This document shows positions 15,301-30,300 of a stretch of DNA of 64,000 bases, one piece after another. The notes beneath the pieces are model-generated. The model saw only the letters and a list, made by a program, of their open reading frames with translations. It was not told the DNA's origin and did no database searches. Origin of the DNA: Ephydatia muelleri (Eukaryota; Porifera; Demospongiae; Spongillida; Spongillidae). The position numbers and the translations under genes are program-made. Position 1 is the first letter of the stretch, and every line of letters begins with the position of its first letter. The stretch spans positions 1-64,000 of the forward strand of contig JABACO010000138.1 in the NCBI GenBank assembly GCA_013339895.1, given 5' to 3'.

Positions 15301-18300
15301 TTGCTGTACAGTGCATAGTAAGCACAAACAACTCTAAGAACTACTAGATGTTGCGAGATTGGACACATCGGAAATGTATCAGTGGAAATGTGTGCAGTGA
15401 TACTTACCTCCTGTAGTGTTGTACACATAGTTCATAGCACACATAATTCAAGAGAAGGAGAATAAAAATGAGTGTGGTGGGAATATTTAGCAGAACCATT
15501 AATAATACTAACACAAAGACATGCTGCTATATGAAATGCAAATGTAATTAATACAAATCAAACACACAAACATATAAACACACGTACACTGAACACCAAT
15601 AGCAAATTCACACAGGGATGTGTGCCAAATTACACATGCATATGATCATGTACACACACAAAACATGATAGTGTGAAGAATAAACGAGGTTCTGGCATTC
15701 CAGCATGTGCTATACACATGGCGCACAATCAGAATGCTTCCCATGGGCTGGTTAGCATTGGAGAGCTTCAGCCCACTCTCCCTACCCTCGTGTATTTGCC
15801 TTTGATGTACAGTGCATACACAAACAACTCTAAGTACTTGTAGCATGATTGGATCTATAGGAAATGTATCAGTGGAAATGTGTGCCGTGATACTTACCTC
15901 CTGTAGTGTTGTACACATAGTTCATAGCACACATAATTCAAGAGAAGGAGAATAAAAATGAGTGTGGTGGGAATATTTAGCAGCACCATTAATAACACTA
16001 ACACAAAGACATGCTGCTATATGAAATGCAAATGTCAAATCAAACACACATACAAAACACACGAATGTACACTGAACACCAATAGCAAATTCACACAGAG
16101 ATGTGTGCCAAATACACTATATGAAATCACGTCCACACACAAAACATGACGGTGTGAGGACTAAATAGGGTTCTGGCATTCCAGCATGTGCTACACACAT
16201 GGTGCACAATCCTAGTGCTTGCTGTGGGCTGGTTAACATTGGAGAGCTTCACATCACCCTCTCTACCCTCTCACTCCCTGTGTATCTGCTGTTTCTGTAC
16301 AGTGCATTGTCAGCACAAACAACTCTAAGTACTTGTTGCAAGATTGGATCCATAGGAAATGTATCAGTGGAAATGTGTGCAGTGATACTTACCCTCTGTA
16401 GTGTTGTACACATAGTTCATAGCACACATAATTGAAGAGAAGGAGAATAAAAATGAGTGTGGTGGGAATATTTGGCAACAGCATTAATAATACTAACACA
16501 AAGACATGCTGCTATATGAAATGCAAATGTCAAATCAAACACACATACAAAAAAAACAAACGTACCCTGAACACCAATAGCAAATTCACACAGGGATGTG
16601 TGCCAAATACACATGCACATGTATACAAAACATCATGTCCACACACAAAACATGATGGTGTGAGGACTAAACAGGGTTCTGGCATTCGAGCATGTGCTAC
16701 ACACATGGTGCACAATCCTAGTGCTAGCTGTGGGCTGGTTAACATTGGAAAGCTTCACTCCACCCTCCCGACCCTCCCACTCCTCGTGTATTTGCCTTTG
16801 CTGTACAGTGCATTGTAAGCACAAACAACTCTAAGAACTACTAGATGTTGCGAGATTGGACACATAGGAAATGTATCAGTGGAAATGTGTGCAGTGATAC
16901 TTACCTCCTGTAGTGTTGTACACGTAGTTCATAGCACACATAATTGAAGAGGAGAATAAAAGTGAGTGTGTTGGCAAATGATAGCAGAACCATTCAAAAT
17001 TGCAACATAAACAGAAGTCCATGCATGAAAACTCAGACCACACATTAAGACACTTGCATGCACATACTCACACATGCTCTATGACACACAAATACATTGT
17101 ATTACTACACATTGGAAGAAAGTGTTGGCACATGGTTCATATATCACATTTGGAAGATTTTAAAGATTCTGCCGGCGAAAGCACATGCACAGAACTTGAT
17201 TCACACTTGAATACATACACCTTACTAGATACACAAACCAGTAATTTCTAAATATCTCATAAGACAAAGGAAGTGCAACAATGGAAACTTGTTCAATGAT
17301 ACTTACCAGCTGTAGTGTTGTATACATATAATTCATAGCACACATAATTGAAGAGAAGGAGAATAAAAATGAATGTGGAGGGAATTTCAAGCTGCACCAT
17401 TAATTATACTAACACTAACACATGCCGCTGCATGAAATACAAATTTAGTTTCAAACACACATATGATTACACACATGCATACTGAACACCCATGGATGCA
17501 AATTATCACATATATGTGTAATCAATTCACTAGCATATGTATCATGTAACACATTTTAAAAACATAATAGTGAAAAGACTAAACAGGATTCTGACATCTG
17601 GACATGTGATATACACATAATGTACAATCCCAATGCTTTCTGTGGGCTGGTTAGCATTGGAGAGCTTCACCCCACCCTCCCCACCCTCCCACTCCCTGTG
17701 TATTTGTCTTTGCTGTACAGTGCATTGTCTGCACAAACAACTCTAAGTACTTGTTGCAAGATTGGATCCATAGGAAATGTATCAGTGGAAATGTGTGCAG
17801 TGATACTTACCTCCTGTAGTTTTGTACAGATAGTTCATAGCACACATAATTCAAGAGAAGGAGAATAAAAATGAGTGTGGTGGGAATATTTAGCAACATC
17901 ATTAATAATACTAACACAAAGACATGCTGCTATATGAAATGCAAATGTAATCAAATGCACATACAAAATACATGAAAGTACACTGAACACTAATTGCAAA
18001 TTCACACAGGCATGCGTGCCAAATACACATGCACATGTATATAAAACATCATGTACACACACAAAACATGATGGTGTGAGGACTAAACAGGGTTCTGGCA
18101 TTCGAGCATGTGCTATACACGTGATGGACAATCCCAGTGCTTGCTATGCGCTGGTTAGCATTGGAGAGCTTCACCCCACCCTCTCTACCCTCCCACTCCC
18201 TGTGTATTTGCCTTTGCTTTACAGTGCATTGTAAGCACAGACAACTTCTTGTTGCAAGAGAGGATCTATAGGAAGTGTACAGTGTATCGGTGGAAATGTG

Positions 18301-21300
18301 TGCAGTGATACTTACCTTCTGTAGTGTTGTACACATAGTTCATAGCACACATAATTGAAGAGGAGAATAAAAGTGAGTGTGTTGGCAAATGATAGCAGAA
18401 CCATTCATAATACCGATACAAACACATGTCCATGCATGAAAACTCAGACCACACATTAAGACACTTACATGCACAACCTCACACATGCTCTATGACACAC
18501 AAATACATTGCATTGCTACACATTGGAAGAAAGTGTTTGGCACATGGTTCATATATCACATTTGGAAGATTATAAAGATTGTGCCACCAAAATCACAAGC
18601 ACAGAACTTGATTCACATGTGAATACATACCTAACTAGATACACAAAACAGTAATTAACATCTAAGGAAGTGCAACAATGGAAACTTGTTCAATGATACT
18701 TACCAGCTGTAGTGTTGTACACATAGTTCATAGCATACATAATTGAAGAGAAGGAGAATAAAAATGAGAGTGGAGGGAATTTCAAGCTGCACCATTAAAA
18801 ATACTAACACTAACACATGCCGCTGCATGAAATACAAATTTAGTTTCAAACACACATATGATTACACACATGCATACTGAACACCCATTATCACATATAT
18901 GTGTAATCAATTCACTAGTATATGTATCAGGTAACACATTTTAAAAACACAATAGTGAAAAGACTAAAAAGATTCCGACATTTGGGCATGTGCTATACAC
19001 ATGGTGCACAATTCTAGTGCTTGCTGTGGGCTGGTTAACATTGGAAAGCTTCACTCCACCCTCCCGACCCTCCCACTCCTCGTGTATTTGCCTTTGCTGT
19101 ACAGTGCATTGTAAGCAACGACAACTCTAAGAACTACTAGATGTTGCGAGATTGGACACATAGGAAATGTGTCAGTGGAAATGTGTGCAGTGATACTTAC
19201 CCACTGTAGTGTTGTACACATAGTTCGTAGCACACATAATTGAAGAGGAGAATAAAAGTGAGTGTGGTGGCAAATGATAGCAGAACCATTCATAATACCA
19301 ACATAAACACAAGTCCATGCATAAAAACTCAGACCACACATTAAGACACTTACATGCACATACTCACACATGCTCTATGATACACAAATACAGTTACTAC
19401 ATATTGTTGGAACATGGTTCATATAGCACATTCAGAAGATTTTAAAGATTGTGCTGGTGAAATCACGCACAACTAGTTACACACTGGATTACATACCTTA
19501 CGAGATACACAAACCATGAATTTTAAACACCTCATAAGACAAAGGAAATGCTACAATGGAATTTGTTCAATGATACTTACTAGCTGTATTGTTGTACACA
19601 TAGTTCATCACATAGTTCATAGCACACATAATTCAAGAGAAGGAGAATAAAAATGAGTGTGGTGGGAATATTTAGCAGCACCATTAATAATACTAACACA
19701 AACACATGCTGCTATATGAAATGCAATTGTCAAATCAAACACACATACAAATAAAACAAACGTACACTGAACACCAATAGCAAATTCACACAGGGATGTG
19801 TGCCAAATACACATGCACATCTATTTAAATCATCATGTATACACACAAACAATGATGGTGTGAAGACTAAACAGAGTTCTGGCATTCGAGCATGAGCTAT
19901 ACAATCCCAGTGGTTGCTGTGGGCTGGATAGCATTGGGAGCTTCACCCCACCCTCCCTACCCTCACAATCCCCGTGTATTTGCCATTTCTGTGGTGTGGA
20001 TTGTCAGCACAAACAACTCTAAGTACTTGTTGCAAGATTGGATCCATAGGAAATGTATCAGTGGAAATGTGTGCAGTGATACTTACCTCCTGTAGTTTTG
20101 TACAGATAGTTCATAGCACACATAATTCAAGAGAAGGAGAATAAAAATGAGTGTGGTGGGAATATTTAGCAACATCATTAATAATACTAACACAAAGACA
20201 TGCTGCTATATGAAATGCAAATGTAATTAATACAAATCAAACACACAAACATATATACACAAGTACACTAAACACCAATAGCAAATTCACACAGGGATGT
20301 GTGCCAAATTACACATGCATATGATCATGTACACACACAAAACATGATAGTGTGAAGAATAAACAAGGTTCTGGCATTCCAGTATGTGCTATACACATGG
20401 CGCACAATCAGAATGCTTCCCATGGGCTGGTTAGCATTGGAGAGCTTCAGCCCACTCTCCCTACCCTCGTGTATTTGCCTTTGATGTACAGTGTAAAGGC
20501 AGCACAAACAACTCTAAGTACTTGTTGCAAGATTGGATTCATAGGAAATGTATCAGTGGAAATATGTGCAGTGATACTTACCTCCTGTAGTGTTGTACAC
20601 ATAGTTCATAGCACACATAATTCAAGAGAAGGAGAATAATAATGAGTGTGGTGGGAATATTTAGCAGTACCATTAATAATACTAACACAAACACATGCTG
20701 CTATATGAAATGCAAATTTAATTAATACAAATCAAACACACAAACATATATACACAAGTACACTAAACACCAATAGCAAATTCACACAGGGATGTGTGCC
20801 AAACTACACATGCATATGATCATGTACACACACAAAACATGATAGTGTGAAGAATAAACAAGGTTCTGGCATTCCAGCATGTGCTATACATATGGCGCAC
20901 AATCAGAATGCTTGCTGTGGGCTGGTTAGCATTGGAGAGCTTCAGCCCACTCTCCCTACCCTCGTGTATTTGCCTTTGATGTACAGTGCATTGTCAGCAC
21001 AAATAACTCTAAGTACTTGTTGCAAGATTGGATTCATAGGAAATGTATCAGTGGAAATGTGTGCAGTGATACTTACCGCCTGTAGTATTGTACACATAGT
21101 TCATAGCACACATAATTCAAGAGAAGAAGAATAAAAATGAGTGTGGTGGGAATATTTAGCAGAACCATTAATAATACTAACACAAAGACATGCTGCTATA
21201 TGAAATGCAAATGTCAAATCAAACACACATACAAAATACATGAACGTACACTGAACACCAATAGCATATTCACACAGGGATGTGTGCCAAATAAACATGC

Positions 21301-24300
21301 AAATCTATTTAAATGATCATGTATACACACTAAAAATGATGGTGTGAAGACTAGAGTTCTGGCATTCGAGCATGAGCTATACAATCCCAGTAGTTGCTGT
21401 GGGCTGGATAGCATTGGGAGCTTCACCCCACCCTCCCTACCCTCACAATGCCCGTGTATTTGCCGTTTCTGTGCTGTGGATTGTCAGCATAAACAACTCT
21501 AAGTACTTGTTGCAAGATTGGATTCATAGGAAATGTATCAGTGGAAATGTGTGCGGTGATACTTACCCTCTGTAGTGTTGTACACATAGTTCGTAGCACA
21601 CATAATTGAAGAGGAGAATAAAAGTGAGTGTGGTGGCAAATGATAACAGAACCATTCATAATACCAACAAAAATACAAGTCCATGCATGAAAACTCAGAC
21701 CACACATTAAGACACTTACATGCACATACTCACACATGCTCTATGATACACAAATACAGTTACTACATATTGTTGGAACATGGTTCATATAGCACATTCA
21801 GAAGATTTTAAAGATTGTGCTGGTGAAATCACGCACAACTAGTTACACACTGATTACATATCTTACGAGATACACAAACCATGAATTTTAAACACCTCAT
21901 AAGACAAAGGAAATGCAACAATGGAATTTGTTCAATGATACTTACTAGCTGTATTGTTGTACACATAGTTCATCACATAGTTCATAGCACACATAATTGA
22001 AGAGAAGGAGAATAAAAATGAGTGTGGTGGGAATATTTAGCAGCACCATTAATAATACTAACACAAAGACATGCTGCTATATGAAATGCAAATGTCAAAT
22101 CAAACACACATACAAGATACAAGAACGTACACTGAACATAAATAGCAAATTCACACAGGGATGTGTGCCACATACACATGCACATCTATTTAAATCTTCA
22201 TGTATACACACAAAAAATGATGGTGTGAAGGCTAAACAGAGTTCTGGCATTCGAGCATGAACTATACAATCCCAGTGGTTGCTGTGGGCTGGATAGCATT
22301 GGGAGCTTCACCCCACCATCCCTACCCTCACAATCCCCGTGTATTTGCCGTTTCTGTGCTGTGGATTGTCAGCACAAACAACTCTAAGTACTTGTTGCAA
22401 GATTGGATTCATAGGAAATCTATCAGTGGAAATGTGTGCAGTGATACTTACATTCTGTAGTGTTGTACACATAGTTCATAGCACACATAATTGAAGGGGA
22501 GAAGAAAAAATTTGAGTGTGTTGGCAATAGATAGCAGAACCATTCAAAATACCACAAGTCCATGCATGAAACCTCAGACCAAACATTAAGACACATACTT
22601 GCAAATGCTCTATGACACACAAATACATTGCATTGCTACATATTGTGGAATGTGTTGACACATGGTTCATATATCACATTCAGAAGATTTTAAAGATTGT
22701 GCTGGAGAAATCACACAGAACTAGTTACACACTGGATTACATACCTTACTAGATACACAAACCATAACACCTCATAAGACAAAGGAATTGCAACAATGGA
22801 AACTATTTCAGTGATACTTACCGGCTGTATTGTTGTACACATATTTCATAGCACACATAATTCAAGAGAAGGAGAATAAAAATGAGTGTGGTGGGAATAT
22901 TTAGCAGCACCATTAATAATACTAACACAAAGACATGCTGCTATATGAAATGCAAATGTCAAATCAAACACACATACAAGATACAAGAACGTACACTGAA
23001 CATAAATAGCAAATTCACACAGGGATGTGTGCCAAATACACATGCACATCTATTTAAATCATCATGTATACACACTAAAAATGATGGTGTGAAAACTAAC
23101 AGAGTTCTGGCATTCGAGCATGAGCTATACAATCCCAGTGCTTGCTGTGGGCTGGATAGCATTGGGAGCTTCACCCCACCCTCCCTACCCTCACAATCCC
23201 CGTGTATTTGCCATTTCTGTGGTGTGGATTGTCAGCACAAACAACTCTAAGTACTTGTTGCATGATTGGATCCATAGGAGATGTATTAGTGGAATGTGTG
23301 CAGTGATACTTACCTGTAGTGTTGTACACATAGTTCATAGCACACATAATTGAAGAGGAGAAGAAAAAATGTGAGTGTGTTGGCAATAGAATTTTAAACA
23401 CCTCATAAGACAAAGGAAATGCAACAATGGAATTTGTTCAATGATACTTACTAGCTGTATTGTTGTACACATAGTTCATCACATAGTTCATAGCACACAT
23501 AATTGAAGAGAAGGAGAATAAAAATGAGTGTGGTGGGAATATTTAGCAGCACCATTAATAATACTAACACAAAGACATGCTGCCATATGAAATGCAAATG
23601 TCAAATCAAACACACATACAAGATACAAGAACGTACACTGAACATAAATAGCAAATTCACACAGGGATGTGTGCCACATACACATGCACATCTATTTAAA
23701 TCTTCATGTATACACACAAAAAATGATGGTGTGAAGGCTAAACAGAGTTCTGGCATTCGAGCATGAACTATACAATCCCAGTGGTTGCTGTGGGCTGGAT
23801 AGCATTGGGAGCTTCACCCCACCATCCCTACCCTCACAATCCCCGTGTATTTGCCGTTTCTGTGCTGTGGATTGTCAGCACAAACAACTCTAAGTACTTG
23901 TTGCAAGATTGGATTCATAGGAAATCTATCAGTGGAAATGTGTGCAGTGATACTTACATTCTGTAGTGTTGTACACATAGTTCATAGCACACATAATTGA
24001 AGAGGAGAAGAAAAAATTTGAGTGTGTTGGCAATAGATAGCAGAACCATTCAAAATACCAACATAAACACAAGTCCATGCATGAAACCTCAGACCAAACA
24101 TTAAGACACATACTTGCAAATGCTCTATGACACACAAATACATTGCATTGCTACATATTGTGGAATGTGTTGACACATGGTTCATATATCACATTCAGAA
24201 GATTTTAAAGATTGTGCTGGAGAAATCACACAGAACTAGTTACACACTGGATTACATACCTTACTAGATACACAAACCATAACACCTCATAAGACAAAGG

Positions 24301-27300
24301 AATTGCAACAATGGAAACTATTTCAGTGATACTTACCGGCTGTATTGTTGTACACATATTTCATAGCACACATAATTCAAGAGAAGGAGAATAAAAATGA
24401 GTGTGGTGGGAATATTTAGCAGCACCATTAATAATACTAACACAAAGACATGCTGCTATATGAAATGCAAATGTCAAATCAAACACACATACAAGATACA
24501 AGAACGTACACTCACTGTACACCAATTGCAAATTCACACAGAGATGTGTGCCAAATACACTATAAAACATCACGTCCACACACATAACATGACAGTGTGA
24601 GGGCTAAATAAGGTTCTGGCATTCCAGCATGTGCTACACACATGGTGCACAATCCCAGTGCTTGCTGTGGGCTGGTTAACATTGGAGAGCTTCACTTCAC
24701 CCTCTCTACCCTCTCACTCCCTGTGTATTTGCTGTTTCTGTACAGTGCATTGTCAGCACAAACAACTCTAAGTACTTGTTGCAAGATTGGATCCACAGGA
24801 AATGCATCAGTGGAAATGTGTGCAGTGATACTTACCCTCTGTAGTGTTGTACACATAGTTCATAGCACACATAATTGAAGAGAAGGAGAATAAAAATGAG
24901 TGTGGTGGGAATATTTAGCAGCACCATTAATAATACTAACACAAAGACATGCTGCTATATGAAATGCAATTGTCAAATCAAACACACATACACAAAAAAC
25001 AAACGTACACTGAACACCAATAGCAAATTCACGCAGGGATGTGTGCCAAATACACATGCACATCTATTTAAATCATCATGTATACACACAAAAAATGATG
25101 GTGTGAAGACTAAACAGAGTTTAGGCATTCGAGCATGAACTATACAATCCCAGTGGTTGCTGTGGGCTGGATAGCATTGGGAGCTTCACCCCACCCTCCC
25201 TACCCTCACAATCCCCGTGTATTTGCCATTTCTGTGGTGTGGATTGTAAGCACAAACAAGTCTAAGTACTTGTTGCAAGATTGCATCTATAGGAAATGTA
25301 TCAGTGGAAATGTGTGCAGTGATACTTACCCTCTGTAGTGTTGTAAACATAGTTCATAGCACATATAATTGAAGAGAAGGAGAATAAAAATGAGTGTGGT
25401 GGGAATATTTAGCAACACCATTAATAATACTAACACAAAGACATGCTGCTATATGAAATGCAAATGTCAAATCAAACACACAAACATAAAACACAAATGT
25501 ACACTGAACACCAATAGCAAATTCACACAGGGATGTGTGCCAAAAACACATGCACATGTATATAAAACATCATGTCCACACACAAAACATGACGGTGTGA
25601 GGACTAAACAGGGTTCTGGCATTCGAGCATGTGCTATACACATGGTGCACAATCCTAGTGCTTGCTGTGGGCTGGTTAACATTGGAGAGCTTCACTCCAC
25701 CCTCTCTACCCTCTCACTCCCTGTGTATTTGCTGTTTCTGTACAGTGCATTGTCAGTACGAACAACTCTAAGTACTTGTTGCAAGATTGGATTCATAGGA
25801 AATGTATCAGTGGAAATGTGTGCAGTGATACTTACCAGCTGTAGTGTTGTAAACATAGTTCATAGCACACATAATTCAAGAGAAGGAGAATAAAAATGAG
25901 TGTGGTGGGAATATTTAGCAGCACCATTAATAATACTAACACAAACACATGCCGCTATATGAAATGCAAATTTAATTAATACAAATCAAACACACAAACA
26001 TATAAACACACGTACACTGAACACCAATAGCAAATTCACACAGGGATATGTGCCAAATTACACATGCACATGATCATGTACACACACAAAACATGATATT
26101 GTGAAGAATAAACAGGGTTCTGGCATTCCAGTATGTGCTATACACATGGTGCACAATCCCAATGCTTGCTGTGGGCTGGTTAGCATTGGAGAGCTTCACT
26201 TCACCCTCCCCACCCTCCCACTCCCTGTGTATTTGCTGTTTCTGTACAGTGCATTGTCAGAACAAAAAACTCTAAGTACTTGTTGCAAGATTGGATCCAT
26301 AGGAAATGTGTCAGTGGAAATGTGTGCAGTGATACTTACCCACTGTAGTGTTGTACACATAGTTCATAGCACACATAATTCAAGAGAAGGAGAATAAAAT
26401 GAGTGTGGTGGGAATATTTAGCAACACCATTAATAATACTAACACAAAGACATGCTGCTATATGAAATGCAAATGTCAAATCAAACACACATACAAAATA
26501 CACGAACATACACTGAACACCAATAGCAAATTCACACAGGGATGTGTGCCAAATACACAAGCAAATCTATTTAAATCCTCATGTATACACACAAAAAATG
26601 ATGGTGTGAAGACTAAACAGAGTTCTGGCATTCGAGCATGAGCTATACAATCCCAGTGCTTGCTGTGGGCTGGATAGCATTGGGAGCTTCACCCCACCCT
26701 CCCTACCCTCACAATCCCCGTGTATTTGCCATTTCTGTGGTGTGGATTGTAAGCACAAACAAGTCTAAGTACTTGTTGCAAGATTGCATCTATAGGAAAT
26801 GTATCAGTGGAAATGTGTGCAGTGATACTTACCCTCTGTAGTGTTGTAAACATAGTTCATAGCACATATAATTGAAGAGAAGGAGAATAAAAATGAGTGT
26901 GGTGGGAATATTTAGCAACACCATTAATAATACTAACACAAAGACATGCTGCTATATGAAATGCAAATGTCAAATCAAACACACAAACATAAAACACAAA
27001 TGTACACTGAACACCAATAGCAAATTCACACAGGGATGTGTGCCAAAAACACATGCACATGTATATAAAACATCATGTCCACACACAAAACATGACGGTG
27101 TGAGGACTAAACAGGGTTCTGGCATTCGAGCATGTGCTATACACATGGTGCACAATCCTAGTGCTTGCTGTGGGCTGGTTAACATTGGAGAGCTTCACTC
27201 CACCCTCTCTACCCTCTCACTCCCTGTGTATTTGCTGTTTCTGTACAGTGCATTGTCAGTACGAACAACTCTAAGTACTTGTTGCAAGATTGGATTCATA

Positions 27301-30300
27301 GGAAATGTATCAGTGGAAATGTGTGCAGTGATACTTACCAGCTGTAGTGTTGTAAACATAGTTCATAGCACACATAATTCAAGAGAAGGAGAATAAAAAT
27401 GAGTGTGGTGGGAATATTTAGCAGCACCATTAATAATACTAACACAAACACATGCCGCTATATGAAATGCAAATTTAATTAATACAAATCAAACACACAA
27501 ACATATAAACACACGTACACTGAACACCAATAGCAAATTCACACAGGGATATGTGCCAAATTACACATGCACATGATCATGTACACACACAAAACATGAT
27601 ATTGTGAAGAATAAACAGGGTTCTGGCATTCCAGTATGTGCTATACACATGGTGCACAATCCCAATGCTTGCTGTGGGCTGGTTAGCATTGGAGAGCTTC
27701 ACTTCACCCTCCCCACCCTCCCACTCCCTGTGTATTTGCTGTTTCTGTACAGTGCATTGTCAGAACAAAAAACTCTAAGTACTTGTTGCAAGATTGGATC
27801 CATAGGAAATGTGTCAGTGGAAATGTGTGCAGTGATACTTACCCACTGTAGTGTTGTACACATAGTTCATAGCACACATAATTCAAGAGAAGGAGAATAA
27901 AATGAGTGTGGTGGGAATATTTAGCAACACCATTAATAATACTAACACAAAGACATGCTGCTATATGAAATGCAAATGTCAAATCAAACACACATACAAA
28001 ATACACGAACATACACTGAACACCAATAGCAAATTCACACAGGGATGTGTGCCAAATACACAAGCAAATCTATTTAAATCCTCATGTATACACACAAAAA
28101 ATGATGGTGTGAAGACTAAACAGAGTTCTGGCATTCGAGCATGAGCTATACAATCCCAGTGCTTGCTGTGGGCTGGATAGCATTGGGAGCTTCACCCCAC
28201 CCTCCCTACCCTCACAATCCCCGTGTATTTGCCATTTCTGTGGTGTGGATTGTCAGCACAAACAACTCTAAGTACTTGTTGCAAGATTGCATCTATAGGA
28301 AATGTATCAGTGGAAATGTGTGCAGTGATACTTACCGCCTGTAGTATTGTACACATAGTTCATAGCACACATAATTCAAGAGAAGGAGAATAAAAATGAG
28401 TGAGGTGGGAATATTTAGCAGCACCATTAATAATACCAACACAAAGACATGCTGCTATATGATATGCAAATGTCAAATCAAACACACAAACATAAAACAC
28501 AAATGTACACTGAACACCAATAGCAAATTCACACAGGGATACACATGCCCATGTATACAAAACATCATGTCCACACACAAAACATGACGGTGTGAGGACT
28601 AAACAGGGTTCTGGCATTCCAGCATGTGCTACACACATGGTGCACAATCCTAGTGCTTGCCGTGGGCTGGTTAACATTGGAGAGCTTCACTCCACCCTCT
28701 CTACCCTCTCACTCCCTGTGTATTTGCAGTTTCTGTGCTGTGCATTGTCAGCACGAACAACTCTAAGAACTACTAGATGTTGCGAGATTGGACACATAGG
28801 AAATGTATCAGTGGAAATGTTTGCAGTGATACTTACCTGTAGTGTTGTAAACATAGTTCATAGCACACATAATTCAAGAGAAGGTAAATAAAAATGAGTG
28901 TGGTGGGAATATTTAGCAGCACCATTAATAATACAAACACAAACACATGCTGCTATATGAAATGCAAATTTAATTAATACAAATCAAACACACAAACATA
29001 TAAACACACGTACACTGAACACCAATAGCAAATTCACACAGGGATGTGTGCCAAACTACACATGCATATGATCTTGTACACACACAAAACATGATAGTGT
29101 GAAGAATAAACAGGGTTCTGGCATTCCAGTATGTGCTATACACATGGCGCACAATCCTAGTGCTTGCTGTGGGCTGGTTAGCAATGGAGAGCTTCACCCC
29201 ACTCTCCCTACCCTCGTACTACCTGTGTATTTGCCTTTGATGTACAGTGCATTGTCAGCACAAACAACTCTAAGTACTTGTTGCAAGATTGGATCTATAG
29301 GAAATGTATCAGTGGAAATGTGTGCAGTGATACTTACCCTCTGTAGTGATGTACACATAGTTCATAGCACACATAATTGAAGAGGAGAAGAATAAAAGTG
29401 AGTGTGTTGGCAAATGATAGCAGAAGCATTCATAATACCAACATAAACACAAGTCCATGCATGAAAACTCAGACCACACATTAAGACACTTACATGCACA
29501 TACTCACACATGCTCTATGACACACAAATACATTGTATTACTACATATTGTGGAATGTGTTGGCACATGGTTCATGTATCACATTCAGAAGATTTTAAAG
29601 ATTGTGCTGGAGAAATCACACAGAACTAGTTACACACTGGATTACATACCTTACTAGATATACAAACAGTAAATTCTAAACACCTCATAGAACAAAGGAA
29701 GTGCAAACATGGAAACATGTTAAGTGTCGTACACATAGTTCATAGCACACATAAGTCAATAGAAAGAGAATAAATAGGTGTGTGGTGTGAACTTTGAAGA
29801 ACAGCATTAATAATAACACAAACACATGCCGCTATTTGAAATGCAAATTTAATTAATTCAGATCAAACACACATTCATATACACACACGTACATTGAACA
29901 CCAATAGCAAATTCACACAGGGATGTGTGCCAAATACACATGCACATGTATATAAAACATCCTGTACACACACAAAACATGATGGTGTGAGGACTAAACA
30001 GGGTTCTTGCATTCGAGCATGTGCTATACACATGGTGGACAATCCCAGTGCTTGCTGTGCGCTGGTTAGCATTGGACAGCATCACTCCACCCTCCCTACC
30101 CTTCCACTCCCTGTGTATTTGCCTTTGCTGTACAGTGCATTGTCAGCACAAACAACTCTAAGTACTTGTTGCAAGATTGGATCTATAGGAAATGTATCAG
30201 TGGAAATGTGTGCAGTGATACTTACCATCTGTAGTGTTGTACACATAGTTCATAGCACACATAATTGAAGAGAAGAAGAATAAAAGTGAGTGTGTTGGCA

